From Desulfovibrio sp. (lineage in GTDB: Bacteria; Desulfobacterota; Desulfovibrionia; Desulfovibrionales; Desulfovibrionaceae): DNA of 64,000 nucleotides. The notes beneath the pieces are model-generated. The model ran no database searches, was not told the origin of the DNA, and worked only from the letters and a program-made list of their open reading frames with translations. Of the stretch, positions 1 through 7,588 are shown piece after piece (position 1 is the stretch's first letter; every line of letters starts with the position of its first letter). Location: NCBI GenBank assembly GCA_031272715.1, contig JAISTH010000073.1:1-64000 (forward strand), in the 5' to 3' direction. Made by a program: the position numbers and the translations under genes.

Positions 1-87
1 CGCCGCCGCGGACAGACATCTCGACAACTGCCCGGGTGGTGGAACGAGGCCATGGGCGACGAGGAGAAAAACATCGATGGTGCGTAA
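1..87 (+). CDS. C-terminal end of an unidentified protein (partial)
   Basis: An open frame enters from the left edge and stops at TAA, leaving 28 residues (rich in Arg at first, then Trp-Trp and an acidic tail). It is too short to assign. It could be the tail of a real rightward gene or chance; no ribosome site can be judged because the start is outside the window. Nothing recognisable lies between it and the next gene, which converges on it. Confidence 0.3.
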   Translation, partial: RRRGQTSRQLPGWWNEAMGDEEKNIDGA

Positions 88-170
88 TGATTTTGCATCG
101 CACGACAGGGGGTGCAGAAGTATATGTGGGAGGATGGGGGTATCAACATACTACCTGAAGAGAGCCAAGG

Positions 171-833
171 TCATTCCCCGGCCTCGGTGTCCTTGAGTAT
201 CTGGACGGCCGTGCGGGTGTCCCCCCCTGTCGGGGGGCGTTCCACCAGTCCCAGCTCTCCCATCCGAAGGTAGATGAGCCGTCCCATCCAGGCGTCCGTG
301 GCCGCGTAGGAGATCTGGTTCCGGGTCAGTTCGACGTTGCTCCAGTTGGAGCACTGCATCCCCTTGGATATGCGCCGCCCGAAGAGGTTGGCTGCAAGGC
401 TTCGCAGGCCCTGGCTGGACATCCTGTTCCCCTTGGCGATGGTCCCGAGGTTCGCGATGGAAGCGGGCTTGAAGCTGTACAGTCGCCCAAGCTCCCGCAT
501 GTCGTCGTTGATGCCGACGCCGGCCTTCACCTGGAGGGGATTGGCGAGGACTTCGGCGAGATGGGCCCCGAAGGGGAGGCAGGCCAGCTGGACGATGTAG
601 ACGGCCCGCCTCGTGGCCAGCTGGACGATGGACGGCTTGTTGGTCTGTCCCTTCTTGAAGGACGGTCTGGTTTCTGTGTCGAAGCCCAGCAGCGTCTCGT
701 CCTTGACGTCCGGCATCGCCTCCTGCCAGTCGGCCTCGGAGCGCACCAGATTCACCTTGCCCCCGTAAGAGCACAGGGGAAGCGCGTTGATTTCGTCGGC
801 GCTGAGCCGTTTGCGATGCTGGTCGACGCACAT
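171..833 (-). CDS. 3'-5' exonuclease domain protein (RNase D / DEDD fold)
   Basis: A 220-residue protein with the three acidic motifs of the DEDDy exonuclease fold: FDTET near residue 50, an Asp in GVGINDD near 107, and YAATD near 177. The family removes nucleotides from 3' ends of RNA or DNA. It lacks the HRDC domains of full RNase D, so it belongs to the short single-domain group whose substrates are mostly unknown. It sits 32 bases downstream of mnmE on the same strand and may be the last gene of that transcript. The fold is clear; the substrate is not. Confidence 0.85.
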   Translation of the reverse strand: MCVDQHRKRLSADEINALPLCSYGGKVNLVRSEADWQEAMPDVKDETLLGFDTETRPSFKKGQTNKPSIVQLATRRAVYIVQLACLPFGAHLAEVLANPLQVKAGVGINDDMRELGRLYSFKPASIANLGTIAKGNRMSSQGLRSLAANLFGRRISKGMQCSNWSNVELTRNQISYAATDAWMGRLIYLRMGELGLVERPPTGGDTRTAVQILKDTEAGE

Positions 834-865
834 TTTGCGCTATCCGGGTTGGCGACGGGCCGATG

Positions 866-2260
866 TCACTTGCCGATGCAGAACTGGGAGAAGACGCGAT
901 CCAGCACGTCGGCCGAGCTGGAGTAGCCGGTGATTTCCCCGAGGCTCAGGGCCGCGGCGTCGAGGCTGTTTGCGCAGCAGTCGTAAGGCTGGCCGCTCTC
1001 GATGTCCTTCCGCAGGGCCGCCAGCGTCTCCTTCGCCTTGAGGAGGCACCGTGCCTGCCGTTCGTTCGGGGCGAGTCCGCCGTCCACCTCCCCCGTCTCG
1101 CGATCCAGCAGGGTCGAACGTATCTCCTTGACCAGCGTGTCCACCTTCTCCCCCGTGAGGGCGCTGACGGCGACGCTGGGGAAGCTCCTGGCCCAGAGCG
1201 GCGGAAGACGGGCCGGCGCGCAGAGGTCCAGCTTGTTCCAGACCAGCAGGATGGGGGAGTGCCGATGGGCCGCGAGGACTTCGGCGGCCACGGGATCGGG
1301 GCATGTCGTCCGGCTCGCCCCCTGCCTTCCAAGGCGTTCGCCGTCGACCACAAGCAGGATCAGGTCTGCCTGGGCGAGTTTCTCCCTGGCGATGGCGACC
1401 CCCTGCGCCTCGACGCCCTCCGTTTCCGTGCGCAGGCCCGCCGTGTCCACGAGGCGCGTGGGCATGCCCAGAAGATCGCAGGGCTCCTCGAGATAGTCCC
1501 GGGTGGTTCCCGGCGCGTCGGAGACGATGGCCCGATCCCGGCCCAGCAGCGCGTTGGCGAGGCTGGACTTGCCGGCGTTCACGGCCCCCGCGAGGACGAC
1601 CATGGCCCCGGTCTGCATGATCTGCGCCCGGCGCGCCCCGGCCAGCAGACGGTCTATCCGCAGGATGATGTCCCCCACGGCCTCGGCGAACGATTCCGGA
1701 GGAAGGCACTCGTGCTCGTCCTCGGGGAAGTCGATGGCGAGGCAGACGGCGGTCCGCAGCCTGTCCAGGGCCTCCCGCATGTTCGTGGCGAATCTGCCGA
1801 GCATGCCGTCGAGCCGGTTCAGCCCGTATCGCAGGGCCTCCCTGGAGGGGGCGGAGATCATCTCGGCGATGGCCTCGGCCTGGCTGAGATCCATGCGTCC
1901 GTTGAGGAACGCCCTGCGGGAGAACTCCCCGGGCTGCGCCTGCCGGGCGCCGAGATCGATCAGGGAGGCGAGGACGGCCCGCAGCAGGAAGTTCCCTCCG
2001 TGGCAGTGGAGTTCGGCGCTGTCCTCCCCGGTGAAGGTGTGGGGACCCGGCATGTATATGGCGAGGGCGTCGTCCAGGGGTTCCCCCATCTCGTCCAGGA
2101 CGCGGCCCCTGTACATCGTCCAGGGGCGGAAGTTCTCGAAGCCGGGGGAGAAGGGCAGGAAGATGCGGGCGAGCAGCCCCTTCGAGTCGGGTCCGCTGAC
2201 GCGGACGATGCCGATGCCCCCGCGTCCCGGCGGCGTCGCTATGGCGGCGATGGTGGGCAC
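866..2260 (-). CDS. mnmE: tRNA modification GTPase MnmE
   Basis: With MnmG, MnmE makes the 5-carboxymethylaminomethyl group on U34 of certain tRNAs. The 464-residue length is normal. Visible are the N-terminal folate-binding domain with ATPPGRGG near the start, the GTPase P-loop GAVNAGKS near residue 222, the DAPGTTRD switch loop, DTAG and the NKLD guanine motif, and the invariant C-terminal CIGK. Translation must begin at GTG because an in-frame stop, the TGA of khpB, lies 6 bases upstream. The tight junction suggests coupling to khpB. Position at the end of the rpmH-rnpA-yidD-yidC-khpB block is the usual bacterial arrangement. Confidence 0.97.
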   Translation of the reverse strand: MPTIAAIATPPGRGGIGIVRVSGPDSKGLLARIFLPFSPGFENFRPWTMYRGRVLDEMGEPLDDALAIYMPGPHTFTGEDSAELHCHGGNFLLRAVLASLIDLGARQAQPGEFSRRAFLNGRMDLSQAEAIAEMISAPSREALRYGLNRLDGMLGRFATNMREALDRLRTAVCLAIDFPEDEHECLPPESFAEAVGDIILRIDRLLAGARRAQIMQTGAMVVLAGAVNAGKSSLANALLGRDRAIVSDAPGTTRDYLEEPCDLLGMPTRLVDTAGLRTETEGVEAQGVAIAREKLAQADLILLVVDGERLGRQGASRTTCPDPVAAEVLAAHRHSPILLVWNKLDLCAPARLPPLWARSFPSVAVSALTGEKVDTLVKEIRSTLLDRETGEVDGGLAPNERQARCLLKAKETLAALRKDIESGQPYDCCANSLDAAALSLGEITGYSSSADVLDRVFSQFCIGK

Positions 2261-2266
2261 TCCTTC

Positions 2267-3793
2267 TCACCTCTCGGCGGGACGGGCGCGCATGATGACC
2301 ACGCGTTTCAATGGGCCTTCCCCCGTGCTGCGGGTCTGGATCTCGGGAATCTCCTGAAGGCAGAGGTGGACGATGCGCCGGTGGTACGAGGACAGGGGCC
2401 TGGTGGAGAAGACCTTGCCGGACTGCAGGACTCTCTTGGCGAGGGCGAGGGCCATTTCCCGGAGCCTGTCGTCCTGGTGGCGGCGATAGTCCCCGGCGTC
2501 CAGCTGCAGCCGCACCGCGCCGTCCATGATCCTGCAGACGATGCGGGACGCCAGGTACTGCAGCGCCTCCAGGGTCTGCCCCTCCCTTCCTATGAGCAGT
2601 CCGGAGTCTTCCGTGCCTTGAAGGGAGACGTTCACCCGCTCCCCTGTGACGTCCACGACGATCTCGACGTTGTCCGCGATGGGGCGGACGAGCTGGCGGA
2701 CGACCTCTTCGGCGACGGCCTTGAGGCGTTCGGGATCCAGGTCCGCCATGGGCGTCCGGGGCGTTCCCTCCTCCATGTCGTCGAAGTCGTCCCCGGTGCG
2801 TCCGGGACGTTCCCGGGCGCCGATGCCGGATGGCGGGGCCGTCGGAGGCGTCTGGAAGGATCCGGAGGACGGGGTCGTCGGAGCCGTCCCGCAGGGTTCG
2901 GAAGGCGGGGTCGTCGGAGGTGTCCGATACGTTCCGGGGTGCGGGGGCATCGCCTCCGGGGGGATCATTCCGGAAAGGCCGGACTGCTGCGGGGGCGCCG
3001 GCTGCAATGGCCCGGGGTCTCGTGGATCGAAGGGGGGAGGCGCATCCTGGACCCAGGGCGTCTCGGAGGGTGGGGCCTGACGGGGCGCCGTCTGCCGTTG
3101 CTGCGTCGACGGCTGGGGAACGGGTTGCCGAGGCGGCGTCTGCTGCATCGGCGGCTGCGGCTGCATCGACTGCTGCGGGGCGGGTTGCCGAGGCGGCGTC
3201 TGCTGTTGCTGCGTCCACGGCTGGGGGACGGGTTGCCGAGGCGGCATCTGCTGCATCGACGGCTGTGGAGCGGGTTGCCGAGGCGCCGCCGGCTCCCGGG
3301 GCGCGGTCCTTGACGGCGTCCCCTGCTGCGGTTGGGGGGGCCTGCGGCCTGCATCCGTCTCCGTCCGGGCCGGGACCCTGCGTTCGCCCCGATCGCCGTT
3401 CGCGTCCCTTCGCCCCTGGGGGGCCCTCGGCTGCTGGACGGGCTCTCTGGTCTCCGGCTGCTGGGGGCGGCGTCCGTCCCGCTGGGGCGCTCCCCTGGAC
3501 GGCTGCTGGCCCCGGACCGGCGGGGATCCGCGCTGGCCGTCCCGGTCCCCTCCCTCGGGTTGGCGCAGTTCGGATGCCGCAGGCTTCCCGAGCGCCTTCT
3601 CAAGCGCCTCCTGCAACTGGACGCGACGTGCGCGTATTTTCGCCTTTCTGGCGCCAACAATGCCGAATATGCCGGTCTTTGCGTCCTCGACTATTTCGAT
3701 TTCTAGTCGCTCTCTTGGAGCATTGAAGTAGTTGCTGGCCTCAAGGATGGCATTGTCCAAGTCCTTTCCCTGAAATTCCTTGAAATCTTCCAT
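2267..3793 (-). CDS. khpB: KhpB/Jag RNA-binding protein with a very long linker
   Basis: Jag/KhpB (EloR) proteins bind RNA and influence cell elongation. The order is a Jag N-terminal domain (residues 1-52), a low-complexity Pro/Gln/Arg/Thr-rich linker (about 55-355), a KH domain with GREGQTLEAL (about 365-435), and a C-terminal R3H domain (SSYHRRIVH, about 440-508). At 508 residues it is much longer than most homologues, and all the excess is linker. The linker DNA at about 3080-3300 is made of repeats encoding the PPRQP-type motif. The gene lies just downstream of yidC, as usual. The first ~150 bases are visibly AT-richer than the rest. Confidence 0.93.
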   Translation of the reverse strand: MEDFKEFQGKDLDNAILEASNYFNAPRERLEIEIVEDAKTGIFGIVGARKAKIRARRVQLQEALEKALGKPAASELRQPEGGDRDGQRGSPPVRGQQPSRGAPQRDGRRPQQPETREPVQQPRAPQGRRDANGDRGERRVPARTETDAGRRPPQPQQGTPSRTAPREPAAPRQPAPQPSMQQMPPRQPVPQPWTQQQQTPPRQPAPQQSMQPQPPMQQTPPRQPVPQPSTQQRQTAPRQAPPSETPWVQDAPPPFDPRDPGPLQPAPPQQSGLSGMIPPEAMPPHPGTYRTPPTTPPSEPCGTAPTTPSSGSFQTPPTAPPSGIGARERPGRTGDDFDDMEEGTPRTPMADLDPERLKAVAEEVVRQLVRPIADNVEIVVDVTGERVNVSLQGTEDSGLLIGREGQTLEALQYLASRIVCRIMDGAVRLQLDAGDYRRHQDDRLREMALALAKRVLQSGKVFSTRPLSSYHRRIVHLCLQEIPEIQTRSTGEGPLKRVVIMRARPAER

Positions 3794-3828
3794 GCGTACC
3801 TCGCTTCATGGGGCTGTTTCATAAATAC

Positions 3829-5487
3829 TTATTTTGAAGCGCTTGTCGCGGCCTTACGATTTTTGCGCATCATCATCCACTGCTGTGCGATAGATAGAAT
3901 GTTATTCACCAGCCAGTAGATAACGAGCCCTGATGGGAAATTCAGAAAAAGTGCGGTAAATATCAAAGGCAGGAACATCATGATCTTCGCTTGCGTGGGA
4001 TCCGCAGGTGGCGGACTCATCTTCTGCTGCAAGAACATTGTGACACCCATTACGATGGGCGTTATGTAGAAGGGGTCTTGCGTTGAAAGATCCGCAAGCC
4101 AAAGCTTGTCCGTGAACGGCAAGTGCATGATGAATGGTGCATGACGCAGTTCTATCGACGTCAGCAGTGCCTGATATAGTCCGAAAAATACAGGAAGCTG
4201 TATTAATATCGGAACGCAACCGCTTGCAGGATTGACACCATATGTTTTGTAGAGTGCCATTACCTCCTTGTTGATCTGTTCTTTGTTGTCTTTATATTTT
4301 TCACGTATCTCCGTCATCGCTGGTTGCAATTTCTTCATCTTCTCCATGGAGGCGTAGCTTTTTGCAGTGAGAGGCCAGAACGCCGCCTTGATGACGATCG
4401 TCAGCATGATGATGGCGATTCCCCAGTTATGGGCATAGTTATTGAACTGTTCGAGCAGCCAGAGCAAGCCTTTGGCGATGAGACTGAACATGCCGAGATC
4501 CACGCTTTTGGCCAGCGGCTCGGAGACGGTCAGAAGTTCGCTGCGTATCTTGGGTCCGATCCAGTAGGAGACGGAGAAATCCAGTGACTGGCCGGCAGGG
4601 ACGATGATCTCGGGCTTCTCCAGGGCCATGCGATAGATGTGCTTCTGCAGGAGCCGGCCCTTGACCGTGGCGGGTTCGGGGGTGCCGGGCACCACGGCCG
4701 ACAGGAAGTAGGTGCTCATGGCGCCCGCCCAGTATATCAGTCCGGACTCCTGCACGCCCGAGGCTTCCAGGGTGGATGTGGAGGACTCCTCTCCCAGCTT
4801 CCCGTCCTTGTCCCAGGCTATGCGCATGGAGTCGTACTGTCCGCCGTGGGCGTTGCTGTCGTCGGTGGCGATGGTGAAGCCCATGCGCAGGGAGCGGGGG
4901 GTGGCGCTGTTGTTGGAGGCCGTGACGGTTTCCCGGATCAGGTAGGAGTCGGCCGAGAAGGTGATGCGCCGCGTCAGTCCGAAGAGGTCCGCCTCGCCCT
5001 GGATGGTCAGGGTCCTGCTCTCCCCGTGGGACATGGCGATGCCGTCGTTCGGCGCGTCCGTGCTCCAGGTCCCGAGGCTCCAGCTGGGCTGTCCGTTCAC
5101 GAGCAGTCCCATGGGGGCGGTGGCCGCCGCCGTGTCGCTCACCATGTTGATGTGCGCGGCGTCGCTGCCGAGTTCCTTGCGGAAGTCCCTGAGCACGAGA
5201 GACTTGAGGGTGCCGCCGCCGGTGTGGATGACGGCGTCGTAGAGAGGCGTGCTGACGGGGACGTCCCTGCCCGGCGCGGGGGGGAAGAAGGTCGCGGCGG
5301 GAAGGGGGGCGGGTTCCGGAGCCTTCTGGGGCTGGACGTTCTGGGGCGCCTGCCGGTTTTCGGCCGTGTCGGGGGCCGTGGGTGCGGGGCGTTGGGTCCA
5401 CCCCATGTAGTCGGCCACGTACCCCCATCCGAAGAGGACGACGAGGCAGAGCACGATGGCGAGCAGCATGTTACTGTTTTCGTTCAT
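3829..5487 (-). CDS. yidC: Membrane protein insertase YidC
   Basis: YidC inserts and folds inner-membrane proteins, alone or with SecYEG. The 552-residue Gram-negative form shows an N-terminal anchor (residues 7-28), a Pro-rich spacer, a large periplasmic beta domain (about 65-340) and the C-terminal insertase bundle starting near 350, with a helical cytoplasmic loop rich in Lys and Glu ([20 protein letters not shown]). The start codon overlaps the yidD stop by ATGA. The C-terminal half of the gene is clearly AT-richer than the N-terminal half, continuing into khpB, which suggests allelic replacement. Confidence 0.97.
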   Translation of the reverse strand: MNENSNMLLAIVLCLVVLFGWGYVADYMGWTQRPAPTAPDTAENRQAPQNVQPQKAPEPAPLPAATFFPPAPGRDVPVSTPLYDAVIHTGGGTLKSLVLRDFRKELGSDAAHINMVSDTAAATAPMGLLVNGQPSWSLGTWSTDAPNDGIAMSHGESRTLTIQGEADLFGLTRRITFSADSYLIRETVTASNNSATPRSLRMGFTIATDDSNAHGGQYDSMRIAWDKDGKLGEESSTSTLEASGVQESGLIYWAGAMSTYFLSAVVPGTPEPATVKGRLLQKHIYRMALEKPEIIVPAGQSLDFSVSYWIGPKIRSELLTVSEPLAKSVDLGMFSLIAKGLLWLLEQFNNYAHNWGIAIIMLTIVIKAAFWPLTAKSYASMEKMKKLQPAMTEIREKYKDNKEQINKEVMALYKTYGVNPASGCVPILIQLPVFFGLYQALLTSIELRHAPFIMHLPFTDKLWLADLSTQDPFYITPIVMGVTMFLQQKMSPPPADPTQAKIMMFLPLIFTALFLNFPSGLVIYWLVNNILSIAQQWMMMRKNRKAATSASK

Positions 5488-5768
5488 GACGGGGATAACT
5501 CCTGGGGGACGGCGTCAATGGTCCTGGCTGCCGCCGGGGGCACCGGGTCGAAGCCGAAGCCCCCGAAGGGGCGGCATCTGGCCAGCCGGCGCAGGGCGAG
5601 CCATCCGCCTCGGAGGATGCCGTGGCGGAGTATGGCCTCGGATGCGTATTCCGAGCAGGTGGGGTGGAAGCGGCATCCCGGGGGCAGAATGGGGGAGATG
5701 CACCACTGGTAGAGGCGTATGGGGAGAACGCACAGGGCGCGCAGCCCCGTCCTGGCCGTGATCTTCAA
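5484..5768 (-). CDS. yidD: Membrane protein insertion efficiency factor YidD
   Basis: YidD is a small membrane-associated protein that assists YidC. It shows the family core [20 protein letters not shown], then the SEYA and [14 protein letters not shown] motifs. The start is taken as TTG, which gives a 94-residue product and overlaps the rnpA stop by 4 bases; no ATG or GTG lies before the conserved core. It overlaps yidC by ATGA at its other end, so the three genes are probably coupled in translation. Confidence 0.93.
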   Translation of the reverse strand: MKITARTGLRALCVLPIRLYQWCISPILPPGCRFHPTCSEYASEAILRHGILRGGWLALRRLARCRPFGGFGFDPVPPAAARTIDAVPQELSPS

Positions 5769-6304
5769 TGTCTTCGCATCCCTCGCCGCAGCAGCGGCGC
5801 CAGTTCGGCTGCCACCCTTTCGAGGGTGAGGGCGGCGCCGCCTGCATGCTTCTTGGCTATGGCCACAACGTCGGTCTGCGGGGGGAGCAGGTCGGCGTGC
5901 AGACGGAAGAATTCCCGCAGCAGGCGCTTGATGCGGTTGCGGACGACGGCCTTGCCCACCTTGCGGGAGACGGCCATGCCGGTCCGGGGACCGGGGAGGC
6001 CGTTGCCGAAGCGCAGGAAGAGGAGGAAGTGGTCCGAATGCCGGCGCTCGCCATGGGCGTAGCAGGCGTCGTATTCGGATTTTCTCCTGATGCGCGAACG
6101 TGAAGGCTGGAAGGATCCGTTGCCGGAGGCCTGCCGGGGAAGCCCCGGACACGTCCTGTCGGCTATGCGCTCAGGCGCTTGCGGCCCTTGGCGCGACGGC
6201 GTCGGAGAATGGCCCTGCCGGCCGGCGTCGCCATCCTGGCGCGGAAGCCGTGGGTGCGGGCTCTGCGGATTCTGCTTGGCTGGTATGTTCTCTTCATTGC
6301 TCAT
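5765..6304 (-). CDS. rnpA: Ribonuclease P protein component, extended form enclosing rpmH
   Basis: RnpA is the protein cofactor of RNase P in tRNA 5' maturation. The family core begins at [18 protein letters not shown] and holds the RNR signature as [16 protein letters not shown]. Between the rpmH stop and this core, the rnpA frame contains no ATG, GTG, TTG or CTG. The only standard start is an ATG 7 bases upstream of the rpmH start, giving 179 residues with an N-terminal extension read out of frame through all of rpmH. This matches the nested arrangement described in Thermus. The alternative is a short protein of about 115-120 residues from a non-standard codon (ATA or ATC). The gene identity is certain; the start is the open question. 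Confidence 0.88.
   Translation of the reverse strand: MSNEENIPAKQNPQSPHPRLPRQDGDAGRQGHSPTPSRQGPQAPERIADRTCPGLPRQASGNGSFQPSRSRIRRKSEYDACYAHGERRHSDHFLLFLRFGNGLPGPRTGMAVSRKVGKAVVRNRIKRLLREFFRLHADLLPPQTDVVAIAKKHAGGAALTLERVAAELAPLLRRGMRRH
6163..6297 (-). CDS. rpmH: 50S ribosomal protein L34
   Basis: A 44-residue ribosomal protein with the invariant start MKRTYQPS, then [18 protein letters not shown], and a basic [13 protein letters not shown] tail. It is first in the rpmH-rnpA-yidD-yidC-khpB-mnmE operon. The whole gene lies within the extended rnpA frame, and the two ATG codons are separated by four bases. No strong Shine-Dalgarno sequence precedes either start. Confidence 0.96.
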   Translation of the reverse strand: MKRTYQPSRIRRARTHGFRARMATPAGRAILRRRRAKGRKRLSA

Positions 6305-6814
6305 ACTACTGCGCGGTATGCCCCTGGGAATGGGGGGAAGCGCAGCCTCCGTGGTTCCTGGTGGAGTGGGCCGCCATCGGACGTCTCTCGTCGGCGGAAA
6401 GGCGCCCACAGGGGGCGCGACAGCATCATCGTCTCCGCCCGACGACGCCAGTCGCTCGGGGCGACGTGCGGTCCGGTCCGTCGATCCGGGATCGCGGCGG
6501 GAAAGGTCCCGCAAGCGGAAGACGTCGGGCGTCCCGGGCTGGACCGGACGGGACCGAATCGAATGTGTTCGGCGTCCGGGCATGAAGATGTGGGAATCTA
6601 CACACGGAGGTGCGGGGCGTCAAGGATGTGGCGCGATGCCGGACAGCGGACCGCGGGGGAGATTGGCCAGCGCCGGGCTTCCGTGGGCGGGCATGTCTCC
6701 GTCCGTCCCTTGCAACGCCTCGTTCAGGCATGGCAACAGGCCCTGAAGTGGCGCCCTGGGCGCCGACTTCCCACACCCCTCCCGATGGTCGGCCTCTTCG
6801 CGTTCCTTCGGCCG
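6305..6814. other. Intergenic region upstream of the rpmH operon
   Basis: About 510 GC-rich bases between two leftward genes. It must hold the rpmH operon promoter. I see no DnaA boxes, no AT-rich unwinding element and no convincing gene; the long frames here lack family signatures. There is therefore no sign that the replication origin is at this rpmH, unlike in some bacteria. Confidence 0.5.
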
Positions 6815-7462
6815 TCACGGCCTGGTAAGGGGCGTGAGTGCCGGCGGCGTCGGCGGCGGGGGGATGTCCCCGGAGTTCCGGGCGGTCATGGGCGTCGGCA
6901 GCGGGGAGGGCAAGGGGGCCTTGGCCTCCGGGGACTGCCGTTTGGCGTGGTTTTGCCTGTCGGTCTTGGGCGCAGGAGCGGCGGCCTGGGGTGCCGGCTT
7001 GGGCGCGGGTTCGGCCTTCTTTTCGGGCTCGGGCTTCTTCGCGGGCTCAGGGGCTTTCAGGGCCGTCTTGCCGACCCCCTCCGGGGCCTTCTCGACGGGT
7101 TTCTCGACGGAGGGCTGTGCCGGGACGGCCTTCTTCTTCCGGACCGCGGGCCTGGCCTTTTTGGGCTGGACCGAGAGGTCGGGGACCAGGGCGGGATCGC
7201 GGTAGGGCGCGCCGTTCATGTACAGTTGCCTGGGGGTCCATGTGCCGTTCCAGGGGATCCTTGCCCCGCCCCGCTCCATCCAGATGCGGTTGATGTGGCC
7301 GGGTTGCTGGAGGTAGGCCGGCCAGGGCGTTTCGGAGGAAGCGTACTGTTGCTGCGCGGGTTCGAGGGCGTGTGCGGGGGCGTAGCCGCAGAGGAACAGA
7401 CTCATCGCGCACGCGGCGATGAAGCCGCGTGACGGGGGCGGAAGGAGGGCGTGTTTTTTCAT
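6815..7462 (-). CDS. Exported Pro/Lys/Ala-rich hypothetical protein
   Basis: A 215-residue protein not recognised. It has a signal peptide (basic start, hydrophobic stretch at about 14-25, likely cleavage after AHA near 32), a short folded-looking part with several Trp and Tyr (about 35-90), then a long Lys-Pro-Ala-Glu linker, for example PEPEKKAEPAPKPAP, and a Pro-rich end. The composition resembles periplasm-spanning or wall-facing linkers. The start MKKHALL is chosen; an ATG nine bases upstream is possible. It diverges from the channel gene at 7589 with 126 bases between. Confidence 0.65.
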   Translation of the reverse strand: MKKHALLPPPSRGFIAACAMSLFLCGYAPAHALEPAQQQYASSETPWPAYLQQPGHINRIWMERGGARIPWNGTWTPRQLYMNGAPYRDPALVPDLSVQPKKARPAVRKKKAVPAQPSVEKPVEKAPEGVGKTALKAPEPAKKPEPEKKAEPAPKPAPQAAAPAPKTDRQNHAKRQSPEAKAPLPSPLPTPMTARNSGDIPPPPTPPALTPLTRP

Positions 7463-7588
7463 GGCATCCATTATATCGGCGGCGACGGCGAAAACTTGAG
7501 GGTCCTCTTCGTGGCCGGGCGTGCAGGCGGACACTTTCCAACGGGGCCGACTTGCCGTATGTACGGCGCAAACTCCCACGGAGGCGCG

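Noticed and set aside
840-3313. Long open frames antisense to mnmE and khpB (about 800 codons)
   Set aside because: They are mirror frames of GC-rich coding sequence, made of Arg/Gly/Pro-rich text without domains; the sense genes are clear.
6305-6814. Replication origin next to rpmH
   Set aside because: No DnaA boxes, no AT-rich unwinding region and no dnaA or dnaN in the window.
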